A stretch of 33,033 nt of DNA, taken from Flavobacteriales bacterium (GTDB lineage: Bacteria; Bacteroidota; Bacteroidia; Flavobacteriales_H; JAHEZO01). This document shows, one piece after another, positions 25,025 to 30,815 of the stretch. The stretch is from positions 2,044 through 35,076 of the forward strand of contig JAHEZO010000011.1 of the NCBI GenBank assembly GCA_023250995.1, read 5' to 3'. The notes under the pieces were generated by a model. That model searched no databases. It had not been told where the DNA came from and saw only the letters and a list, made by a program, of their open reading frames with translations. Numbering within the stretch: position 1 is the stretch's first letter; each line of letters starts with the position of its first letter. Made by a program: the position numbers and the translations under genes.

Positions 25025-25041
25025 AAAAAATTCATTTGACA

Positions 25042-25491
25042 ATGAGGCTTTATGTTGACACATCAGTTTTCGGTGGTTATTTTGAGAAGGAATTTCAACG
25101 ATGGACTCGTAAGCTTATTGACGAAATATTTAAAAGTAAGTACACGGCTATAGTTTCTGATATTACTTTAGCTGAGTTAGAAATGGCCCCTCAAAACGTT
25201 CGAGATTTAGCAGACAAAATTATTTCAGAAAATGCTGAACTTGTGACAGCGGGACCACTTGACAAGGGTTTAGCCGAAAAATACTTATTAGAAAAAATCG
25301 TGACAGAAAAATTTCGTGCTGATGCATTACATATTGCCATTGCGACAATAAACAAGGTTGATGTACTTGCGAGCTGGAACTTTAAACATATTGTAAATTT
25401 AAATAGAATACGACAATATAATTCAGTAAATTTAAAACATGGACATTCAATGATTGAAATTCGAAGTCCAATGGAAATCGTAGAAATATGA
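25042..25491 (+). CDS. PIN-domain ribonuclease, probable VapC-like toxin
   Basis: A 149-residue protein with ATG start; a longer frame to 24898 has no family resemblance. The PIN-fold acids are placed as expected: D6 in LYVDTSVFGG, E45 in LAELEMA, D94 in RADALHIA, followed by SWNFKHIVN (N113) in the region of the last acidic site. Such proteins are RNases, often the toxin of type II toxin-antitoxin pairs. The next small gene overlaps its stop by 4 bp (ATGA), so the partner is downstream, the reverse of the usual antitoxin-first order. The target RNA cannot be told from sequence. Confidence 0.85.
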   Translation: MRLYVDTSVFGGYFEKEFQRWTRKLIDEIFKSKYTAIVSDITLAELEMAPQNVRDLADKIISENAELVTAGPLDKGLAEKYLLEKIVTEKFRADALHIAIATINKVDVLASWNFKHIVNLNRIRQYNSVNLKHGHSMIEIRSPMEIVEI

Positions 25492-25679
25492 AAACAAAGG
25501 CAGAAAAAAAATCCAGCAAAGGCCGGACAAAATTTAGAGCGGTAGAATTTCAAAGAAAAAGACGACAGGAGTTAAGTGATTTATTTAATTCTGACCCGAC
25601 TGAATTTTGGAAACGATTAGAGATTGTGCGAAAAAAATATCGCAATAAATTCAGACAAAAGGAGAAGCACTCCGCATAA
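25488..25679 (+). CDS. Small basic protein, probable antitoxin partner of the PIN toxin
   Basis: A 63-residue, highly charged protein with ATG start overlapping the PIN stop codon. It has a Lys-rich N-terminus, then FRAVEFQRKRRQELSDLF and WKRLEIVRKKYRNKF, which look helical. The VEF.R..R.EL pattern resembles small partners I associate with Bacteroidota PIN genes, though the match is from memory and short. No clear DNA-binding fold is seen. Position and coupling support an antitoxin role; this remains an inference. Confidence 0.6.
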   Translation: MKTKAEKKSSKGRTKFRAVEFQRKRRQELSDLFNSDPTEFWKRLEIVRKKYRNKFRQKEKHSA

Positions 25680-25835
25680 AAGGTTGCTTAAATACAATTT
25701 AGGTTTTGCTGGTGGGTCCGGGTTCGCCTCGGCTTTTATTTTTTTTACTTTCGAATGGTTGGACAAGGCCGTGGCAGTTAATAAAGAAACCCTAAACCCG
25801 CATTTAGCACAATACGCTGTGCAATCCCCCTGCAT

Positions 25836-25862
25836 GCAGAAACTCTTCGGTATGCAGGCACA
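25836..25862. repeat. Right copy of direct repeat flanking the PIN module
   Basis: Matches 24903-24929 at 23 of 27 positions, same orientation, about 930 bp away. Partial similarity continues rightwards to about 25905. Confidence 0.5.
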
Positions 25863-25956
25863 CTTCCAAAGAGAAACTTTTCGTAATGCAGGTATTAAAG
25901 TCCCAATGGTCATGCAGCCTTTATAAAAAACCCCTCTTAATTACCAAAAACAATAG

Positions 25957-25964
25957 TACCTTTA
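25957..25964 (+). promoter_or_regulatory. Possible -7 promoter box (TACCTTTA) for the large T9SS protein
   Basis: TACCTTTA is one base off TAnnTTTG and lies 25 bp before the ATG of the adhesin-like gene. No convincing -33 element is visible. Confidence 0.35.
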
Positions 25965-25989
25965 TGCCTTCTAAAATGAATCATCTTTA

Positions 25990-28900
25990 ATGAAAAAATA
26001 TTTACTTTCCCTTATAATCATCCCTGCATTTGTTTTAATAATTAATCCGGCACTTGCCAGCCACATTTCGGGAGGAGAAATAACCTATCAATGCCTTGGA
26101 AATAATCAATACAAAATAATTCTTAACCTTTTCAGGGATTGTTCGGGAATTGATATGGCTGCTTCCGAAACCATCACTGCCTCCAGCGGCTGTGGTACCC
26201 AAACTTTATCTGCAACATTAATGAACCCGGGAGGAACTGAAATTTCACAAATATGTTCTGCGCAGATTGGAAACAGCACCTGCAATGGCGGGTCCCTTAC
26301 CGGCATGCAAAAATATTCTTATGAGGCCATGGCTACTCTGCTGCCCTGTGCCAATTGGGTTTTCAGCTGGACCACCTGTTGCAGGAATGTAACCGTGAAT
26401 GTTCCTACAAGCACAGGGGATGGGTCATACCTTGAGGCAACTTTAAACAGCACGGTAAAACCCTGTAATGTTTCCCCCGAATTTTTTGCCCAGCCCATTC
26501 CAAGTGTTTGCATAAATCAACCGGTAATTTATAATTTATCGGCTTCAAACAATGATGGCGATTCACTGGTTTACTCTTTTATTGCAGCAAAAAGTGATGC
26601 CACCACCCAACTCGTTTATTCATCTCCGTACTCTGCCACCAACCCCATCAATGGAATATCTATTAATTCGCCCACCGGGACTTTAAATTTTACCCCTTCT
26701 ACCCTTGGAAATTTTATTGTGGCCGTTCAAATTTCAGAGTACAACTCTTCGGGTATTTTAATTGGCACCGTAATGCGCGACATTCAATTCATGGTTGTTA
26801 GCTGCACAGGAAACAGTTCCCCTAATGCATCTTCAGGAACCATAACAGGATTAACCGGAACAGCGGTAGCCACCGGTTCCTACGCACTTCAGCTTTGTTC
26901 AGGAGGAAATTTTTCTTTTAATATTCAGGTGGGAGATAATAATGCAGCCGACACGGTATTATTAACTTCAGATATCGCCTCAATTTTACCGGGGGCTTCT
27001 TTTTCTTCTTCCAGCGGAAATCCTGCATCTGCGGTAATATCTTGGTCAGATACAGGTTCCTTTACAGGTACAAAAAATTTCACAGTCACTGCTAAAGATA
27101 ATGTATGCCCGGTTCCGGGAATACAAACTTTTGTTTATACCGTTACCATTAATAACGGAACTTACGCCTGGGGTAGCTCCACCATCTGCGGAAATCAGCA
27201 ATCCCAGTTAAATGCCAGCGGAGGCAGTATTTTTCAGTGGACAGTCCTTAGTGGAGATTCAATTGTGGTTGGAACAAATTTTTCGTGTAATCCCTGTTCA
27301 AATCCCCTCGCAGGTCCCGACACTACCACTTCCTATCTTGTTACGAGTAATATTTCGGGAGCCTGCGCAAATAAAGATACTGTAGTAGTTTCAGTGGTAC
27401 CCGGCTTTACTTTTTCAAAAACGCAATCAAAAACATCCATCTGCCTTCAGGAGCAGGTGCAATTTTTGGTTACTGCCACCGGTTCTTTTTCCTACCAGTG
27501 GTCCCCTTCTTCGGTTTTTAATAATGCTGCGGTAAATAATCCTATTGCCACATTTTTTTCAGGTGGGACAAAAACGGTTTACTTTACAATTACCAATTCA
27601 TCAGGTTGCTCTAAAACAGATAGTATGACCGTGGTGGTGTCTCAGAGTCTAAAACCCGACATTGTTATTGTTGCCGATACCACTGTTTGTGCCGGAAGCC
27701 CGGTACAAATGAATGCAACCATTGTGAATACCATTCCTTCTTCATGTGGGTTGAGTTCGGGAAACTGCCAGGGAAGCCCTTCTCAAATTACTGTTGGAAC
27801 AGGTTTAAATCTCTTAAATAATACCACTTACCCTTCTCCCTACGGAAACTGGTACATGGGTGCAAAACACCAGCTTCTTTTTACTGCATCTGAACTTAAT
27901 TCTTTAGGATTTCAGGGAGGTCAAATTACTTCCATTGCATTAAATGTTTCCTCCATCAGCGGCACCACCATTTATAAAAATTTTGAAATAAAAATGGGAT
28001 GCACTCCACTCGATTCGCTTACCGCATGGCAAAACGGGTTAGTAACTGTTCTCCCAGCACAAACTGTAAATATTATTGCCGGATGGAATTTTCATACCTT
28101 TTCTAACGGTTTTGACTGGGATGGCACTTCAAACATTATTGTTGAATTTTGTTTTAATAACCAACCTGACACATGGACAAATAACTCTCCCACATTTTAT
28201 ACCCCAACTTCGTTTAATTCGGTAATATATTATAATGCCGATAACTCCCCTATGTTATGCTCTTCCCCTGCATTTGCAACCACCAGCATCAACCGGCCCA
28301 ATGTTTTGTTTTCGGTTTGTTCAGGAGGCAGCGGAAATAGTGGATATTCCTATGCATGGTCCCCTGTTTTTGGTTTAAATAATCCGGGTATTTCAAACCC
28401 CGTTGCAACCATTAACAACGATACTTCTTACAATGTAATTGTTGCCGATACCATTGGAGGTTGCAGCGATACTGCAAGTATTAATCTCCATATTGTTCCG
28501 AACTTTACTTATGTACTTTCCCAATCAGATTCTGCTGTTTGCGAGGGGGATTCTGTAATGTTTTCAATTACCCCAAACCCTCAGGGTAACTATTTTTATG
28601 ACTGGAGTCCGGATAACCTTTTAAACGACACATCAATTTCAAACCCGGCAGGTATTTTCGACAGTGCAGGAACGTTTAAATTTTTTGTTGAAATTTCAAG
28701 TGAAGGAGGTTGTTCGAAAATGGACAGTGCAACTGTAAATGTGGCCGCAACCCCGTTGCTTAATGTAACTGGAGATGCGGGCATCTGCAAAAATGATTCG
28801 AGCCAGCTCCTGGTTACAGGTGGAAATAATTATTCCTGGTTGCCCTCTAACGGGTTAAATAACGATGGAATTTCAAATCCCAAAGCCAGCCCATCCTCAA

Positions 28901-29706
28901 CCACAATGTATACTGTTTCAAGCTCCGGAGCTAATGGATGCAATGGCACTGCAGATTTTACTGTTAATGTTTTCCCGTTACCAATAGTTAACCTGGGTGG
29001 TGATACTTCCATTTGTGCTTCTATTATTTTAAATGCCGGGAGCGGTTTTGTTTCGTACCTCTGGTCAACGGGCTCTACGGCTCAAAGCATTAATGCCAGC
29101 GTTGCCGGAACCTATACCGTTGCGGTAAAAGATTCCATGGGCTGCACAAATAAAGATACCATCGTAATTTATGATTCGGGTTCGTTGGCGCAGATTACAA
29201 ATGCACCCGATACTATTTGCATTACTGATAATTCTACTTCACTAAGCGGAACCCCTTCGGGAGGGAACTGGTTTGGACTCGGAATTTCGTCCAATGGAAT
29301 TTTCAATCCGGGGTTGGCGGGAACAGGGCTTCATAATATCATTTATTTGGTTTCTGTAAATGGGTGCACCGATGCCGATACTGTATTGATTTTTGTTGAT
29401 TCCTGTTTGGTAGGAATTAATTATCCGGAGGAGAAGGAAATGAATATTAAAATTTTCCCCAATCCGAATGAGGGGAAATTTTCTGTTTTGGTTTCACCCA
29501 TTGCTTCAGGATTGAAAAACATCAGATCCGGTATTTATGATTTGGAAATTTTCAATATTTATGGCGAGGTTGTTTACAAATCATTTTTTACGGCCGGTTT
29601 GGGGCAAAGGGTAGAAGTAGATTTATTAAAACCCGGCCAGGGAATTTACTTTTTAAGAATTGCCGGAGAAAATTTGATAGCCGTTAAAAAAATATTGATT
29701 AACTGA
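25990..29706 (+). CDS. Large T9SS-secreted adhesin-like protein with repeated beta domains
   Basis: A 1238-residue protein with signal peptide ending near NPALASH. The N-terminal part (about 24-280) begins HISGGEITYQCLG and has a Cys-containing layout seen at the start of many large Bacteroidota surface proteins. Tandem Ig/PKD-like units of about 80 residues follow, marked by W..P...NN..ISNP with Trp at 504, 790, 872 and 950. Between the first and second unit sits a domain of about 180 residues (about 595-775) with YPSPYGNWYMGAKHQLLF and FDWDGTSNIIVEFCF, resembling a jelly-roll module. A T9SS sorting domain starts at FPNPNEGKFSV (P1157). The stop codon TGA 29704-29706 lies inside the end of a MITE-like element. 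The likely role is surface or secreted adhesion; the ligand is unknown. Confidence 0.85.
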   Translation: MKKYLLSLIIIPAFVLIINPALASHISGGEITYQCLGNNQYKIILNLFRDCSGIDMAASETITASSGCGTQTLSATLMNPGGTEISQICSAQIGNSTCNGGSLTGMQKYSYEAMATLLPCANWVFSWTTCCRNVTVNVPTSTGDGSYLEATLNSTVKPCNVSPEFFAQPIPSVCINQPVIYNLSASNNDGDSLVYSFIAAKSDATTQLVYSSPYSATNPINGISINSPTGTLNFTPSTLGNFIVAVQISEYNSSGILIGTVMRDIQFMVVSCTGNSSPNASSGTITGLTGTAVATGSYALQLCSGGNFSFNIQVGDNNAADTVLLTSDIASILPGASFSSSSGNPASAVISWSDTGSFTGTKNFTVTAKDNVCPVPGIQTFVYTVTINNGTYAWGSSTICGNQQSQLNASGGSIFQWTVLSGDSIVVGTNFSCNPCSNPLAGPDTTTSYLVTSNISGACANKDTVVVSVVPGFTFSKTQSKTSICLQEQVQFLVTATGSFSYQWSPSSVFNNAAVNNPIATFFSGGTKTVYFTITNSSGCSKTDSMTVVVSQSLKPDIVIVADTTVCAGSPVQMNATIVNTIPSSCGLSSGNCQGSPSQITVGTGLNLLNNTTYPSPYGNWYMGAKHQLLFTASELNSLGFQGGQITSIALNVSSISGTTIYKNFEIKMGCTPLDSLTAWQNGLVTVLPAQTVNIIAGWNFHTFSNGFDWDGTSNIIVEFCFNNQPDTWTNNSPTFYTPTSFNSVIYYNADNSPMLCSSPAFATTSINRPNVLFSVCSGGSGNSGYSYAWSPVFGLNNPGISNPVATINNDTSYNVIVADTIGGCSDTASINLHIVPNFTYVLSQSDSAVCEGDSVMFSITPNPQGNYFYDWSPDNLLNDTSISNPAGIFDSAGTFKFFVEISSEGGCSKMDSATVNVAATPLLNVTGDAGICKNDSSQLLVTGGNNYSWLPSNGLNNDGISNPKASPSSTTMYTVSSSGANGCNGTADFTVNVFPLPIVNLGGDTSICASIILNAGSGFVSYLWSTGSTAQSINASVAGTYTVAVKDSMGCTNKDTIVIYDSGSLAQITNAPDTICITDNSTSLSGTPSGGNWFGLGISSNGIFNPGLAGTGLHNIIYLVSVNGCTDADTVLIFVDSCLVGINYPEEKEMNIKIFPNPNEGKFSVLVSPIASGLKNIRSGIYDLEIFNIYGEVVYKSFFTAGLGQRVEVDLLKPGQGIYFLRIAGENLIAVKKILIN

Positions 29707-29928
29707 TATTACGCAAAAACATTAATTTCCAAAATACAAATATCAAAATACAAATAATATTCAATATCAAAATTTCAACTTTCAAACCGTCTGATATCTT
29801 GATTTTTCGATTATTGTCGAAAAAATCTTCTTTAGCGGTTTAGAATTTTTTTTATTGGTCATTGGATTTTTTTTGCAATTTGATTATTGTTATTTGTTAT
29901 TTGAAATAGGGATATGCGTAACTTCAGT
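29702..29928. mobile_element. MITE-like element, family 1, copy 3 (227 bp)
   Basis: Same length as the copy at 1589-1815 and inverted relative to it, about 92% identical by hand alignment. Ends are ACTGATATTACGC at the left and GCGTAACTTCAGT at the right. It is flanked by an exact 5-bp duplication, GATTA (29697-29701 and 29929-29933). The left copy of GATTA is inside the adhesin gene, and the element supplies that gene's stop codon. No open frame. It fills most of the gap before the Nfu gene. Confidence 0.8.
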
Positions 29929-30085
29929 GATTAGCTGATTTTAAGAAGAAGGTTTATTAATCGTAGGTTTTAGTATTTACGACTTACGACTCATATGGAT
30001 TACGAAAAAATTTAAATTTTAAGAGAACAGGTACTAAACCTTGCGTAAAATCAGTAATATTAAAATAAGAAACAAAATTTTACCT

Positions 30086-30718
30086 ATGGAAGCAACGATA
30101 ACACCGGTTTCGGTTTATGCCGAAAGCACACCGAATCCCACCACCATGAAATTTGTTGCAAACAAATTATTGATTGGTAATGGAGTTACGGTTGAATATA
30201 CTTCGGCTGCTGAAGCCAAAGAATTTCCGCTTGCTGCACAGCTTTTTAATTTTCCGTTTGTAACCGGGATTTTTATTGCCGGAAATTTTATTTCAGTAAC
30301 AAAAAACAATCTGGTTGAATGGATGGATGTAACCCTTGAACTGAGGGAATTCATCAGAGATTATCTGGCCTTGAATAATAATAAAACATTTATTCCAGAG
30401 GCCGTAAACCCCAAAGAAAAACCCACAACAGAAACAGGAGAAAATATTAAAATTTTAACCGATGATTCCGGAGAAAAAGTATTCACTCCAATTGAACAAC
30501 GCATTATTGAACTTTTAGAAGAATACATTAGGCCTGCTGTAGAACAGGATGGCGGGGCCATTCAATTTAAATCGTATGATAAGGGCACATTAAGGGTGGT
30601 GTTAAAGGGTTCCTGCAGCGGGTGTCCCTCCTCCTCTTTTACATTGAAGGCCGGAATACAAGGTCTTTTTCAAAAAATGCTTCCCGAAGTTACAGAGGTG
30701 GTGGCGGAGGAGGCGTAG
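30086..30718 (+). CDS. Nfu/NifU-type iron-sulfur cluster scaffold protein
   Basis: A 210-residue cytosolic protein when started at ATG 30086; a TTG at 30041 would add 15 Lys/Ile-rich residues unlike the family. An Nfu N-terminal domain covers about 1-100 (ESTPNPTTMKFV, LFNFPFVTGIFIAGNFISVT). A linker follows, then the NifU C-terminal domain at about 130-205 with EYIRPAVEQDGGAIQF and the cluster-binding CxxC at C177 and C180 (GSCSGCPSSS). Such proteins carry Fe-S clusters to target enzymes. No suf or isc genes are adjacent. A MITE-like element lies upstream. Confidence 0.93.
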   Translation: MEATITPVSVYAESTPNPTTMKFVANKLLIGNGVTVEYTSAAEAKEFPLAAQLFNFPFVTGIFIAGNFISVTKNNLVEWMDVTLELREFIRDYLALNNNKTFIPEAVNPKEKPTTETGENIKILTDDSGEKVFTPIEQRIIELLEEYIRPAVEQDGGAIQFKSYDKGTLRVVLKGSCSGCPSSSFTLKAGIQGLFQKMLPEVTEVVAEEA

Positions 30719-30815
30719 TCTTCAGCCAGAACTTTCCATCCAATAGTAAAACAATTTTAAAATCTTCAATTATTTATCCCAGGTACAGAATAAAATAAAT
30801 CCGGTGGCCTCCATA

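Larger units (their letters stand above)
24704..25041. other. Gene-free gap before the PIN module
   Basis: About 340 bp without a gene. A plus-strand frame open from 24898 runs into the PIN gene but has no family-like sequence before ATG 25042. The gap holds inverted ACCTGGA/TCCAGGT copies near 24722 and 24770, one direct-repeat copy at 24903-24929, and a promoter-like box at 25017-25024. Confidence 0.5.
25680..25989. other. Gene-free gap after the PIN module
   Basis: About 310 bp with a 100-codon plus frame (25624-25926) and a 98-codon minus frame that overlap each other and the antitoxin gene; neither looks like a protein family. The stretch holds the right direct-repeat copy (25836-25862) and a promoter-like box at 25957. 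No tRNA or known RNA is seen. Confidence 0.5.

Noticed and set aside
24898-25041. N-terminal extension of the PIN protein by 48 residues
   Set aside because: ATG 25042 begins exactly at the PIN strand LYVDTSVF, with a promoter box 17 bp upstream; the extension is coded by the repeat region.
25624-25926. 100-codon plus frame after the PIN module
   Set aside because: It overlaps the antitoxin gene and a similar-length minus frame, and its content follows the direct repeat rather than a protein family.
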